Assembly (NCBI RefSeq): GCF_042651425.1
Contig: NZ_JBHSCW010000011.1
Coordinates: 186,001-250,000 of the forward strand
Direction of reading: 5' to 3'
DNA length: 64,000 nucleotides
Source of the DNA: Fodinicurvata halophila
GTDB taxonomy: Bacteria; Pseudomonadota; Alphaproteobacteria; Kiloniellales; DSM-21159
The translations under genes were made by a program, and so were the position numbers. The notes under the pieces are model-generated. The model made no database searches. It had not been told where the DNA came from and saw only the letters and a list, made by a program, of their open reading frames with translations. This document shows, one piece after another, positions 18,165 to 27,351 of the stretch (within the stretch, counting starts at the first letter, position 1; every line of letters begins with the position of its first letter).

Positions 18165-19466
18165 TCACTCCTCGTGCTGATACTCGTCAGCACTGACCTC
18201 CTCGACGAAGCTTTCGTCCAGGGTTTTGATCCACTCGATCGAGTTCTCGCCGACAGGCGGCATGAGATCCGCCCCGTCAAAGATCATCATGTTGTCCATG
18301 ATCGGGAAGTCATAACCATCGACATGACGTGTGGTCCCGATCAACTGGGCCTCGACGCCCTGGTTGTCCTCGCGGATGGTTACGGGCCGGCCATGACCAC
18401 GGAACTCCAGGCCATCCATGGCATCCACCAGCTGTTCGCGATTGGGCCATTCGCCGTCGTTCGCCTCGATGGCCTTGTCGTAGGCACCCTGGAGTGCCGC
18501 AAAAGCCTGGGCCATGTGGAAGGCAGGATAGATCGGATAGTCCCCTGTACGCTCCCGATACTGGGCGACAAAGTCCTGAAGCTCCTCACCATCCTTGTAT
18601 TCGGGATGCAGGAAGTAGTGGTCGCCGCGTCCGCCGACGATCACGCCATCCGGCAAGTCGTCACCCAGCCGCTCGAGCGAGGATTCCGCCAGTGGCAGGA
18701 CGAACTGCGAGGTGTTGAACAGACCACGCTGGTTGGCCTGGCGCACGAAGGTGTCCAGGTCGCCGCCCCAGGAGGTCGAGAGAATGACATCCGGCTGAGT
18801 GGCCAGCAGTCGGGAAATCTCGGCCGAATAGTCGGCCGCTCCGAAGCTGGGGAAGAACTCACCGACCACCTCGACGTCCGGCTTCAGCTGCTTGAGCGCC
18901 GTGGAGAAGAGCTCCCAGCTGTCGCGGCCCCAGGCATAGTCCTGGTTGACCACGGCGATCGTCTCGAAGTCCGGGTTGTTCTTCAGCAGATAGAGCAGCG
19001 GCGCCATCATCTCGGGCGTGGCGTTCGCCTGGGTGCGGAAGTTGTAGCGATAGTCCGCTTCCTCGAAGATCCGCTGGGTGCCGCAGTCCCAGAGGATATT
19101 GAACATTTCCAGGTCTTCGGCGAGCGGCGCGATGTTGAGGCAGTTGCCCGACGAGATCGACGCAAACATCACGTCCACGTTCTCGTCCTGCACGAGCCGG
19201 CGGTATTCGGTGGTCAGGGTTTCCGCCCCTGCACCTTCGTCAATGAAACTCAGCGTCACCGGCACATCGTGAATGCCGCCGGCTTCGTTGATGTTCTCGG
19301 CGATCATCTCGGCGGCCTCCTGGCCCGGTACGCCAAAGACCGAGGCCGGCCCCGAGGTGAAGGTGGTGATACCGATATGAATCTCTTCGGGCTTGTCCTG
19401 GGCCGCCGCCTGGAGCGGCAGCAACGCGGCAAGACCAATAGCCGCAACTGATATTGGTTTTCTCAT
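18165..19466 (-). CDS. liv-type ABC transporter substrate-binding protein
   Basis: A 433-residue periplasmic protein with a Sec signal peptide (VAAIGLAALLPLQAAAQ) and the type I periplasmic fold (IHIGITTFTSGPASVFGVPG). Asp/Glu-rich surfaces are notable. It is first in the operon and follows a GGTAGGGAGGAAG ribosome site. This branch covers ligands from branched-chain amino acids to aromatic acids, amides and urea. The accompanying SDR and cyclase favour a non-amino-acid ligand, but that is only a hint. Confidence 0.85.
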   Translation of the reverse strand: MRKPISVAAIGLAALLPLQAAAQDKPEEIHIGITTFTSGPASVFGVPGQEAAEMIAENINEAGGIHDVPVTLSFIDEGAGAETLTTEYRRLVQDENVDVMFASISSGNCLNIAPLAEDLEMFNILWDCGTQRIFEEADYRYNFRTQANATPEMMAPLLYLLKNNPDFETIAVVNQDYAWGRDSWELFSTALKQLKPDVEVVGEFFPSFGAADYSAEISRLLATQPDVILSTSWGGDLDTFVRQANQRGLFNTSQFVLPLAESSLERLGDDLPDGVIVGGRGDHYFLHPEYKDGEELQDFVAQYRERTGDYPIYPAFHMAQAFAALQGAYDKAIEANDGEWPNREQLVDAMDGLEFRGHGRPVTIREDNQGVEAQLIGTTRHVDGYDFPIMDNMMIFDGADLMPPVGENSIEWIKTLDESFVEEVSADEYQHEE

Positions 19467-19751
19467 ATCTCTTCCTCCCTACCTATTGTTTTTGAAGCAT
19501 TTATTCGCAAGCGCCCCCAAAGCAGAGACTCCGCGAGCATGAAGCAATTTTTATCGATTCCGAAGGTTGGTTGAAGTTTAAATCAGATGCAAAGATTATT
19601 TCGCTTTATTAGATATAACAATTTCCTATGACGGCAAGAATGACTGGCGAATGGCGGCAAATGGAACGCATGATCTTGAGCAGTCTCCCTTTCTCCCGGC
19701 TTTCCGGGCAACCTGCCGTCGATCCTTCTCCGCCCGGCCAAAGTTGATGCC

Positions 19752-20332
19752 ATGCCTCCTCATATTCCCACATCAATGATCCTGGAAAGACTGATGCACG
19801 ATGCTCCCGCGGAGAGCGTCACGCTTGGGTGGATTTTGGAGAACCTGAGAGAACGGTCCTTTGGCATCGTGATGCTGCTTGTCGCCCTTGTCGGCTTATT
19901 GCCCGGTGCCTCGTTGTTTGTCGGAATTTTTCTGGCCATACCCGCGATTCAGATGATTTGCGGCCAGCCGAACCGGCGTTGCCCAGAAAAATCGCCGAGC
20001 GCAAGTTCTCGACCGCGCGGCTGCAGAATCTCGTGAGGCGCGTGGTGCCGCCCCGGCGCTTCATCGAGCGGGCAGTACGGCCCCGATGGAACGCGCATTT
20101 TGGGATCCGGAAACGCATGGTCGGAACCATCATTCTGCTGCTCGGTGGAACGATGCTGATTCCGGTTCCTTTCAGTCATATCTTACCAATCCTGACAATC
20201 ATGCTGCTGGCCTTCGCCTTTTTGGAAGAAGACGGCCTGCTCCTTGCCATTGCTCTCCTGGCCTCGATCCTTTCGCTTCTTCTCAGCGCGGCGGCTATCT
20301 GGAGTGCCGTGGAAGTGGGGCTTCTCGTCTAG
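19752..20332 (+). pseudogene. exoD: exoD, split by a single-base frameshift
   Basis: An ExoD-family membrane protein (exopolysaccharide synthesis / alkaline tolerance). The N-terminal part reads normally to QMICGQP (about residue 74). The rest, PALPRKIAERKF onward to the double hydrophobic C-terminal half, lies in the -1 frame and runs to 20332. The switch point is near 19966-19975, where one base appears to be missing. The second half is fully open and keeps family motifs (IPVPFSHILPILTIMLLAFAF split over two helices). The shift is therefore recent, or a sequencing error. It overlaps the end of the convergent LysR gene by 4 bases. Confidence 0.75.
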
Positions 20333-21276
20333 TCGCCCCCTTCCAGTCTGGCCTCCCAGGTCCCTTCCCGGACCAGCTGCTGCAGCAGCTCATGGCACAG
20401 CTTCTCGATAGCCAGGGTCGCCGAGGAGAGAGGACGGTCGGCGGGCGCCGAGAGGAATATCTTGCGACGCAGTTCGGGTTTGACGATGTGCCAGGAGACC
20501 AGCCGCCCCTGCTCGCATTCCTGCTTGATCGCCATGGCCGGCAGGATTGAAAAGGCCAGCCCCTGCTCAACAAGCGTCTTGATCGGGGCGTAGGAATCGA
20601 TCTCGGTGTGCGCTTCGAAGGTCCGGCCGCAATGCTGCAGCGCCACCTCGTCCAGCAGGTCGCGCAGGCCGTGCCCGCGGCTCGGAACCGCCAGCGGCAG
20701 CGAGATGGCCTTCGCATAATCCACCGCATCCTGGAAGGGCCTCGCCCGGCCCACGCTTGCCTCCTTGTGGCCGAACAACAGCAGTTCCTCGGACAGCACC
20801 TGTTTCAGGCGGATACCCCGGCTGTCGACGCCGCGATAGAGCACCGCCACATCGATCTTGTCCTCGCGCAGCCAATCGAAGATGAAGCCGCTCATGGCCT
20901 CGGCGATGCGCAGGCGTATTCCGGGATAGCGCTTGGCCGCCTCCTGGATAAGTCGGGCGCTGAGCACCTGGCTGACCGTGCCCGGCACGCCGAAACGCAC
21001 TTCGCCCGCGGGCTCCACATCCTCGGCCCGAACCACTTCCTCCAGCTGGTCGAACTGCCCGATCAACGGGCGCGCCTGTTGCAGCAGCCGGGCACCTGCC
21101 TCCGTCAACTGTACGCCACGTGAGGAACGGAACAGCAGCTCCGTGCGCAGGTCCCGCTCCATGTTGCGCACATGCTGGCTCAGCGCCGGCTGCGCCACAT
21201 GCAGGCGTTCGGAGGCCTTGGAGAGGGAGCCCTCCTCGGCGATGGTCACGAAATACCGGAGATGACGGATATCCAT
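20329..21276 (-). CDS. LysR-family transcriptional regulator
   Basis: A 315-residue LTTR: HTH in MDIRHLRYFVTIAEEGSLSK and AQPALSQHVRNMERDL, then a two-lobed effector domain. The shape is like Nac/Cbl or aromatic-catabolism LTTRs. It is divergent from the acyl-CoA dehydrogenase gene across a 134-bp AT-rich spacer and is the likely regulator of it. Effector unknown. Confidence 0.85.
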   Translation of the reverse strand: MDIRHLRYFVTIAEEGSLSKASERLHVAQPALSQHVRNMERDLRTELLFRSSRGVQLTEAGARLLQQARPLIGQFDQLEEVVRAEDVEPAGEVRFGVPGTVSQVLSARLIQEAAKRYPGIRLRIAEAMSGFIFDWLREDKIDVAVLYRGVDSRGIRLKQVLSEELLLFGHKEASVGRARPFQDAVDYAKAISLPLAVPSRGHGLRDLLDEVALQHCGRTFEAHTEIDSYAPIKTLVEQGLAFSILPAMAIKQECEQGRLVSWHIVKPELRRKIFLSAPADRPLSSATLAIEKLCHELLQQLVREGTWEARLEGGD

Positions 21277-21410
21277 TAGGATGGTCTGCTATATGAAATT
21301 ATTATGTAATGTATTCTTATATTATCTTTGCATTATAGCCTAGGCTATTCCAGATTCTGCCAGCATGCGAAACGACTTCCAGATGACCGAGACGACCAAG
21401 GCACGCCCTG

Positions 21411-22586
21411 ATGAGTAACAGCGCTCCCGCGCCCGAAAGCGCAGAGATCGAAGCCATCCGCGACACTGTACGTGCCCTTTGCGCGCGCTTTCCGAACGAA
21501 TACTGGCGCAAGCTCGACCGCGAGCGCGCCTACCCCAGTGAATTCGTGAATGCGATGGCGGAGGCCGGCCTGCTGGCTTCGCTTATTCCCGAGGAGTACG
21601 GCGGCAGCGGACTGCCCCTTTCGGTGTCGGCCACCATCCTGGAAGAAGTCCATGCCTGCGGTGCCAACGGGGCCGCCTGCCATGCCCAGATGTACACCAT
21701 GGGCACCCTGCTTCGACACGGCAGCGAAAAACAGAAACAGGCCTACCTGCCCGGCATCGCCTCAGGGGACCTGCGTCTGCAGGCCTTCGGCGTGACCGAG
21801 CCTGGGGCGGGCACCGACACGCTGTCCATCTCGACCACGGCCGAGCGCAAGGGCGACACATACGTCATCCGCGGTCAGAAGGTCTGGACCAGCCGTGCCG
21901 AACACTCGGACCTGATGATCCTGCTGGCGCGCACGGCCCCCAAGGGCTCCATGGAAAAGCGCACCGACGGCCTCTCGGTCTTCCTGGTGGATATGCGCGA
22001 AGCCCCCGCCGACAAGCTGCGCATCCGGCCCATCAACACCATGATCAACCACTCCACGACGGAGATCTTCTTCGACGACCTGGAGATTCCGGCCAATGCC
22101 TTGATTGGCGAAGAGCACAAGGGCTTCCGCTATATCCTGGACGGCATGAATGCCGAGCGCATCCTGATCGCCGCGGAATGCATCGGCGACTGCCGCTGGT
22201 TCATCGAGAAATCCACGAACTACGCCAGCGAGCGCAAGGTCTTCGGCCGTCCCATCGGGCAGAATCAGGGCGTGCAGTTTCCCATTGCCCGCAATCACGT
22301 GGAACTGCATGCCGCAAGCTTGGCCGTTTCTCACGCCGCCGACCTCTACGACCGGGGAGAGTCCTGCGGCGCCGAGGCCAACATGGCCAAGCTGCTGGCC
22401 TCCGAGGCCTCCTGGCATGCCGCCGACACCTGCCTGCAGACGCACGGCGGCTTCGGCTTTGCCGAGGAATACGACGTGGAGCGCAAGTTCCGCGAAACGC
22501 GCCTCTACCAGATCGCGCCGATCTCCACCAACCTCATCCTTTCCCACGTGGCGGAGAAGGTCCTGGGCCTGCCGCGCTCCTTCTGA
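21411..22586 (+). CDS. acyl-CoA dehydrogenase family protein
   Basis: A 391-residue FAD enzyme of the acyl-CoA dehydrogenase fold. It has an N-terminal helical domain, a middle beta domain with FGVTEPGAGTDT and KVWTSRAEHSD, and a C-terminal four-helix domain with the FAD-linked GGFGFAEEYDVERKFRETR. At the usual base position (the Glu of YEGT) the sequence reads YQIAPIS, so that Glu is absent. A Glu in MNAERILIAA sits where isovaleryl-CoA and long-chain enzymes keep theirs. A branched or otherwise unusual substrate is possible. It is the sole gene opposite the LysR regulator. Confidence 0.85.
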   Translation: MSNSAPAPESAEIEAIRDTVRALCARFPNEYWRKLDRERAYPSEFVNAMAEAGLLASLIPEEYGGSGLPLSVSATILEEVHACGANGAACHAQMYTMGTLLRHGSEKQKQAYLPGIASGDLRLQAFGVTEPGAGTDTLSISTTAERKGDTYVIRGQKVWTSRAEHSDLMILLARTAPKGSMEKRTDGLSVFLVDMREAPADKLRIRPINTMINHSTTEIFFDDLEIPANALIGEEHKGFRYILDGMNAERILIAAECIGDCRWFIEKSTNYASERKVFGRPIGQNQGVQFPIARNHVELHAASLAVSHAADLYDRGESCGAEANMAKLLASEASWHAADTCLQTHGGFGFAEEYDVERKFRETRLYQIAPISTNLILSHVAEKVLGLPRSF

Positions 22587-22616
22587 AGAACAGGACTTAT
22601 CAGGACGTATAAGGCC

Positions 22617-23741
22617 TCAGGGCGTGATGACGTGGCGCACGGCAGTGCCATCGGCCAGGCTGTCGAAGGCCTCGTTGATGTCCTCCAGCGTCCCGCGCCC
22701 GGTCAGCAGGCGATCCACCGGCAGGCGCCCGGCCCGGAACAGCTCGATGTAACGCGGGATATCGCGTGAAGGGATGCAGCTGCCGATATAGCTGCCCTTC
22801 AGCGTGCGCTCCTCGGCCACCAGCGAGACCTGCTGGATCTCCAGCTTCTTCTCCGGGTTCGCCAAGCCGCCGGTGACGGTGGTGCCGCCCCGGCGCGTGA
22901 TGCGATAGGCGAAATCCAGGGCCGGCACGGAGCCCGCCAGCTCGACGGCGGCATCGACACCACCGTTTGTCCATTCCTTGACCTTCGCCACGGCCTCCTC
23001 GTCGCGGGGATCGATGGCATGGGTCGCGCCCAGTTGCCGCGCGAAGTCGCGCTTCTCCTGCAGCAGGTCCACGGCGACGATGCGCGAGGCACCGGCGGCC
23101 TGGGCCCCAAGCACAGCCGCCAAGCCGACACCGCCCAGACCGATCACGGCCACGCTTTGCCCGGCCTTGACGGCGGCCGTATTGACCACCGCCCCGACAC
23201 CGGTCAGTACGGCACAGCCGAACAGGGCCGCGTGCTCGAACGGCAGCTCGCGGTCGATCTTCACCATGGAATGGCGCGAAATCACGGCCCGCTCGGCAAA
23301 GGCCGAGACCCCGACGTGGTGATAGACCGGCTCGCCGTTGCGCTGGATCCGCATGGCCCCGCCCAACAGGGTGCCGGCGCCGTTGGCCGCTGCCCCGGGT
23401 TCGCAGAGCGCCGGGCGCCCCTCGGCGCAGGGCATGCAGTGTCCGCACGAGGGCATGAAGATCATCACCACGTGATCCCCCGGCTCCAGGTCGGTCACGC
23501 CGGGGCCGACGGCCTCGACCTCACCGGCCGCCTCGTGCCCAAGCGCCATCGGCAGGGGCCGCGGCCGGTCGCCGTTGATCACCGAGAGGTCGGAATGGCA
23601 GAGGCCTGCAGCACGGATGCGGACCTGCACCTCCTCATGCCCTGGCTCGACAAGCTCGACCTCCTCGATCCTCAGGGGCCGCGTCTCGGCATAGGGACGC
23701 TCCACGGGAGAAGTGTTCAAAACGGCGGCGCGGGTCTTCAT
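22617..23741 (-). CDS. zinc-dependent alcohol dehydrogenase (MDR superfamily)
   Basis: A 374-residue class III-like MDR enzyme. The catalytic zinc residues are in AGLCHSD and GHEAAGEVEAVGPGV. The structural zinc cysteines are in PSCGHCMPCAEGRPALC, and the NAD motif is VIGLGGVGLAAVLGAQAAG. Close relatives use alcohols, aldehydes or S-(hydroxymethyl)glutathione-like thiols; the exact substrate is unclear. The ATG at 23741 is favoured; a start 8 codons earlier is possible. It is convergent with the acyl-CoA dehydrogenase gene. Confidence 0.87.
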   Translation of the reverse strand: MKTRAAVLNTSPVERPYAETRPLRIEEVELVEPGHEEVQVRIRAAGLCHSDLSVINGDRPRPLPMALGHEAAGEVEAVGPGVTDLEPGDHVVMIFMPSCGHCMPCAEGRPALCEPGAAANGAGTLLGGAMRIQRNGEPVYHHVGVSAFAERAVISRHSMVKIDRELPFEHAALFGCAVLTGVGAVVNTAAVKAGQSVAVIGLGGVGLAAVLGAQAAGASRIVAVDLLQEKRDFARQLGATHAIDPRDEEAVAKVKEWTNGGVDAAVELAGSVPALDFAYRITRRGGTTVTGGLANPEKKLEIQQVSLVAEERTLKGSYIGSCIPSRDIPRYIELFRAGRLPVDRLLTGRGTLEDINEAFDSLADGTAVRHVITP

Positions 23742-23918
23742 GGCTGTTTCCTCTGCTGCATCCATTGCTTACGGCCTCGGGATGGCCTCGGTTTTCGATG
23801 ATGCTCGGCGATTGTATCCCGAAACGCAAACGCAAGATCCATATGAAAGCGAAGGGCGGGTTCGGAAGCCAATACACCTTCACCTTGCCCCTTCGGACAA
23901 GCTTTTGCCCGGCTGCCC

Positions 23919-24527
23919 TCAGACGAGGCCAGCTTTCACCTCTGCGCGTTCGGCATCGCTCAGGACCTTAGGCACGACGACGGGCTTGCCCGTATCTGCA
24001 TGGAAGAAGGGACTGCGGTGATGATCGCCGTGCAGGCGCGCGCGCAGGATGACGCGCAGGACCCGCGCCATGCCAGGCACCAGGCCCCGCATCTTCGGAG
24101 CGGGCGTTTGCAGTGCGTACTTGGTGAAGACCTGCATGTCGACGGGCCCGAGAGCGGCATCCAGGGCGGCCTGGTCCACGTCCAGACAGGACTGGACCAG
24201 GCCCGCGACGGGAATCTGTCGGTTCGGAAGCGTGTTTGCGATCGGCGTGCTGCAGCAGCCTGCGTACCAGCGCAGAGTACCATTTGCCGTCAGGCGCATG
24301 CAGGCCAGTTGCTCCGTACCCTTGGACAAACTCACCTCGCCCTGGGAGAGATGGATGATCTCGGTCCCACCGAAGTCGTCGAGCACCTCGTCCTGGCGTT
24401 TCAGGAAGCGGGCGAACGCCTGGCAGTCATCGCAATAGCAGACGCATCGGTTCACCCGTCCGCGAGGGTGCACAGCCCCCGTCAGGGAGCCGCAGCGGCA
24501 GCTGATGGCAATGCTCGTCGTCCACAT
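23919..24527 (-). CDS. DUF6151 / GFA-like zinc-binding protein
   Basis: A 202-residue protein with three cysteine groups in the order seen in glutathione-dependent formaldehyde-activating (GFA/CENP-V) folds: SCRCGSLTG, CYCDDCQAF and YAGCCSTPIANT. It is longer than GFA at the C-terminus and matches what is called DUF6151. No enzymatic activity is established for this branch. The zinc alcohol dehydrogenase next door makes a link to C1/aldehyde handling conceivable, but this is only context. Confidence 0.7.
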   Translation of the reverse strand: MWTTSIAISCRCGSLTGAVHPRGRVNRCVCYCDDCQAFARFLKRQDEVLDDFGGTEIIHLSQGEVSLSKGTEQLACMRLTANGTLRWYAGCCSTPIANTLPNRQIPVAGLVQSCLDVDQAALDAALGPVDMQVFTKYALQTPAPKMRGLVPGMARVLRVILRARLHGDHHRSPFFHADTGKPVVVPKVLSDAERAEVKAGLV

Positions 24528-24573
24528 ACGCCTCGTCCAGGCCTCAGTTCGTCACGGACAGGCTCGCAACTCT

Positions 24574-25512
24574 CTAGAAGTTGACCTGGTCGCCGCCCTT
24601 CAGGGAGAGCATTTCGCGTGCCTCCTCGGGTGTTGCGATCTCCAGGGACAGGCCTTCCAGGATCTGGCGCACTCTCTTCACCTGTTCGGCATTGTTATCT
24701 GCCAGTTTCTTGGGCGCGCCCCAGAGGGAATCCTCCAGTCCGACGCGGACGTTGCCGCCCATGGAGGCCGCGATCGAGGCCACCCGCATCTGGGCGGCTC
24801 CGGCGCCCAGCACGGACCAGCGATAGTCGTCGCCGAACAGCCGGTTGGCCGTGCGTCGCATGTGCATGATGTCTTCCGGGTGCGGACTGATCCCGCCCAG
24901 GATGCCGAACACCGACTGCACGAAGAGCGGCGGCTTCACCAGGCCACGATCCAGGAAGTGCGCCAGGTTGTAGAGGTGCCCGATGTCATAGCACTCGAAC
25001 TCGAAGCGCGTGCCGTTGGCCTGGCAGGTCTTCAGGATATACTCGATGTCGGCGAAGGTGTTCTTGAAGACAAGGTCCCGGCTGTTCTCCAGGTGCTGGC
25101 GCTCCCAGTCGTGCTTGAACTCCTTGTAGCGGTCCAGCATCGGGAAGAGCCCGAAATTGATGGACCCCATGTTCAGCGAGGCCACCTCGGGCTGGTAGTG
25201 CTTGGCCGGCTGCAGGCGTTCGTCGACGCTCATGTGCGGGCTGCCGCCCGTGGTGATGTTCACCACCGCATTGGTCGACTGCTTGATGCGCGACAGGAAA
25301 CGGCCGAAGACTTCGGGATCCTGGGTGGGGCGTCCCGTCTCCGGATCGCGCGCATGCAGGTGCAGGATCCCGGCACCGGCCTCGGCCGCCTCGATGGACT
25401 GCTCGGCGATCTCGTCCGGCGTCACCGGCAGGTTGGGCGACATGGACGGCGTATGGATGCCGCCGGTCACGGCACAGGTGATGATGACTTTGTTCTTGCT
25501 TGTCGCGGCCAT
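24574..25512 (-). CDS. beta-keto acid cleavage enzyme (BKACE, DUF849)
   Basis: A 312-residue zinc enzyme of the 3-keto-5-aminohexanoate cleavage family. Members condense a beta-keto acid with acetyl-CoA and split it into acetoacetate and a new acyl-CoA. Seen here are IITCAVTGGIHTPSMSPNLP, the zinc/His strand ILHLHARDP, VVNITTGGSPHMS and the C-terminal VRVGLEDSLWG. The ATG at 25512 follows GGAGGA; a longer frame upstream is an overlap with the next gene and was rejected. Family members act on many beta-keto acids, including 3-dehydrocarnitine; the specificity residues cannot be judged by eye. Confidence 0.9.
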   Translation of the reverse strand: MAATSKNKVIITCAVTGGIHTPSMSPNLPVTPDEIAEQSIEAAEAGAGILHLHARDPETGRPTQDPEVFGRFLSRIKQSTNAVVNITTGGSPHMSVDERLQPAKHYQPEVASLNMGSINFGLFPMLDRYKEFKHDWERQHLENSRDLVFKNTFADIEYILKTCQANGTRFEFECYDIGHLYNLAHFLDRGLVKPPLFVQSVFGILGGISPHPEDIMHMRRTANRLFGDDYRWSVLGAGAAQMRVASIAASMGGNVRVGLEDSLWGAPKKLADNNAEQVKRVRQILEGLSLEIATPEEAREMLSLKGGDQVNF

Positions 25513-25540
25513 GGGCTTGTTGTCCTCCAAACTGATCTGG

Positions 25541-26485
25541 TTATCTCTCGCGGTCGTCCTGGTCCCGCTTGTGCAGGGCCAGGGCCTGCAGGCGGGCATC
25601 GCGCCAGCGCTGGCGATCGGGCAGTTTCCCGGCCGGCAGTATCTCCCGCCGCTGGGTCTCGGCCTTGGCGAGCAGGTCGTCCGACCAGGGTTTCGCCTCG
25701 GACCCCGCCATCTTGGCGTACATCTCCCGATAGCGCCGGCCGTAGTCGGCCAGTCCGTCGGGAGCATTGAGGTCGATCGTCTCGAAGGGTCCCATGAAGG
25801 ACCAGCGCAGGCCAAGGCCGTCCGAAACGGCAGCATCCACATCCTCCACCCGGGCATAGTCCTGATCGACCAGAGAGAAAGCCTCGCGCAGCAGGGCCCC
25901 CTGCAGGCGATTGAGGATGAAGCCGTCGATCTCGCGTTTCATCACGAGTGGCTTCTGGCCGATGGCCTGCATCAGGGCGCGCACCTTCTCCATGGCCCCT
26001 TCCTCCGTCCAGGGTGCGGGACAGAGTTCCACCACGGGAATAAGGTGCGGCGGATTGACGGGATGTGCCACCAGGAAGCGGTGCCGGCCTGCAAGCCGCT
26101 CGGACAGGGCCGAGGGCAACAGAGCCGAGGTCGAGCTGGCGATGGTTGCGGCCGCGTCGGCCAGGCTGTCCACCTCTTTCAGGAGCTCCTGTTTCACCTC
26201 CAGGCGTTCCGGCCCGTTCTCCTGAACATGATCGGCGCCCTCGATGGCGACCGCCATGCTCTCGCTCACCGAGATTCGCGCGAAAGCCCCCGCGGCATCC
26301 TCGGCCAGCCCCACGGACTCCAGCTCCTCGAGCTGCGCCTTCAGGAGTTCCGGCAGGCGTTCGCGCTGTTCTTCGGAGGCATCGTAGATCCTCACATGGC
26401 AGCCGGCGCGCGCAAAGATCGCTGCCCAACTGTAGCCGATCAGCCCTCCGCCGATCAGGGCAACCGTGGTCGTCTCCATACTCAC
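25541..26485 (-). CDS. 3-hydroxyacyl-CoA dehydrogenase-fold NAD enzyme (carnitine dehydrogenase / lambda-crystallin type)
   Basis: A single-unit 314-residue 3-hydroxyacyl-CoA dehydrogenase fold. The NAD loop is LIGGGLIGYSWAAIFARAG, the catalytic His is in FLVAHPVNPPHLIPVVE and the C-terminal domain starts near DGFILNRLQGAL. Relatives include L-carnitine dehydrogenase and L-gulonate dehydrogenase. Such enzymes produce 3-oxo acids, which are exactly what the neighbouring BKACE cleaves. The start may be GTG 26485, overlapping the upstream stop, or ATG 26479. Confidence 0.82.
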   Translation of the reverse strand: MSMETTTVALIGGGLIGYSWAAIFARAGCHVRIYDASEEQRERLPELLKAQLEELESVGLAEDAAGAFARISVSESMAVAIEGADHVQENGPERLEVKQELLKEVDSLADAAATIASSTSALLPSALSERLAGRHRFLVAHPVNPPHLIPVVELCPAPWTEEGAMEKVRALMQAIGQKPLVMKREIDGFILNRLQGALLREAFSLVDQDYARVEDVDAAVSDGLGLRWSFMGPFETIDLNAPDGLADYGRRYREMYAKMAGSEAKPWSDDLLAKAETQRREILPAGKLPDRQRWRDARLQALALHKRDQDDRER

Positions 26486-27279
26486 ATCAACACCTCGACG
26501 TTTCCGCAGACACTGATCGCCTGGCCGCTGATGTTCGCCCCGCCCGGCGAGGTCAGGAACAGGCAGGTGGTCGCCACATCATCCGCGCTGACCATGCGGC
26601 GCAGGGAGACATTCGCCAGATAGCGCTTCTCCATCTCCTCGTAGGACACGCCCAGTGCCTGGGCGCGGGCCGATATCACGCCGCGAATGCGCTCGCCCTC
26701 GACGATGCCGGGCAGGATCGCGTTCACCCGCACGCCGTCCGGGCCCATTTCCGCGGCCAGGCTCTTTGTGAAGCCGATGATGCCCCACTTGGCCGAAGCA
26801 TAGGGCGTGCGATAGGCATAGCCCAGCCGGCCGGCCACCGAGGCAATGTTTATCAGTGAACCACGGCTTTCCTTCAGGTCCCTGGCCGTCTCGTGGGCGA
26901 CATAGAACTGGCTGTCCAGGTCGGTACGGATCGTGCGCTCCCATTCCACGGGATCAAGGTCTTCCACCGCGCCCGTGGGCCCGGCGATGCCGGCGTTGTT
27001 CACCACCACGTCGAGGCCGCCCAGGGCCTCGCGGGCCTGGTGGACCATGTCCGCCACGGCTTCGCGATCCGCCACGTCGCAGTTGACGGCCAGCGCATCG
27101 GGAACCTCGTTGCGGAAGGCCGCAAGCGTCTCCTCGGAGACATCGCAGACCGCGATGCGGGCGCCGACTTCGCGGTAGCCCTCGACGATTCGCCGTCCGA
27201 TACCGCCGGCACCGGCTGTCACCAGCACGCGCAGGCCGGCATCGGGCCGCAGGAGATTGGCAAGTGTCATCTGTTCCAT
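26482..27279 (-). CDS. SDR-family oxidoreductase
   Basis: A 265-residue classical SDR: TAGAGGIG loop (the first Gly of TGxxxGIG is Ala), NNAGIAG, NIASVAG and catalytic YASAK. Asp after the second strand (VCDVSEE) suggests NAD. The C-terminus ends in the family-like GQAISVCGNVEVLM. It overlaps the dehydrogenase gene downstream by 4 bases, so the two are translationally coupled. Substrate not evident. Confidence 0.85.
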   Translation of the reverse strand: MEQMTLANLLRPDAGLRVLVTAGAGGIGRRIVEGYREVGARIAVCDVSEETLAAFRNEVPDALAVNCDVADREAVADMVHQAREALGGLDVVVNNAGIAGPTGAVEDLDPVEWERTIRTDLDSQFYVAHETARDLKESRGSLINIASVAGRLGYAYRTPYASAKWGIIGFTKSLAAEMGPDGVRVNAILPGIVEGERIRGVISARAQALGVSYEEMEKRYLANVSLRRMVSADDVATTCLFLTSPGGANISGQAISVCGNVEVLM

Positions 27280-27321
27280 CCCTTCAAGCGTTCTTGTTTC
27301 TCCAGGCTCCGGTGCCCTTCT

Positions 27322-27350
27322 GGAGGACGACAGATCAAAGCCCGTCCTCC
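27322..27350 (-). terminator. possible intercistronic hairpin
   Basis: GGAGGACG and CGTCCTCC form an 8-bp stem with a 13-base loop just after the stop of the next SDR gene. It has no T-run. It may be a weak terminator or an mRNA-stabilising hairpin inside the five-gene unit. Confidence 0.35.
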
Positions 27351-27351
27351 T

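Noticed and set aside
16177..18180. A 667-codon plus-strand open frame opposite livM and livH
   Set aside because: Its composition (rich in D, Q, H, G) is typical of the complement of membrane protein genes. livM and livH are certain.
19985..19992. Programmed frameshift at the A5 run in exoD
   Set aside because: The expected family sequence PALPRKIA is already in the new frame before this run, so the shift lies upstream, and no slippery heptamer fits.
25513..25857. N-terminal extension of BKACE
   Set aside because: The extra 115 codons are the shadow of the upstream dehydrogenase gene. GGAGGA precedes the ATG at 25512.
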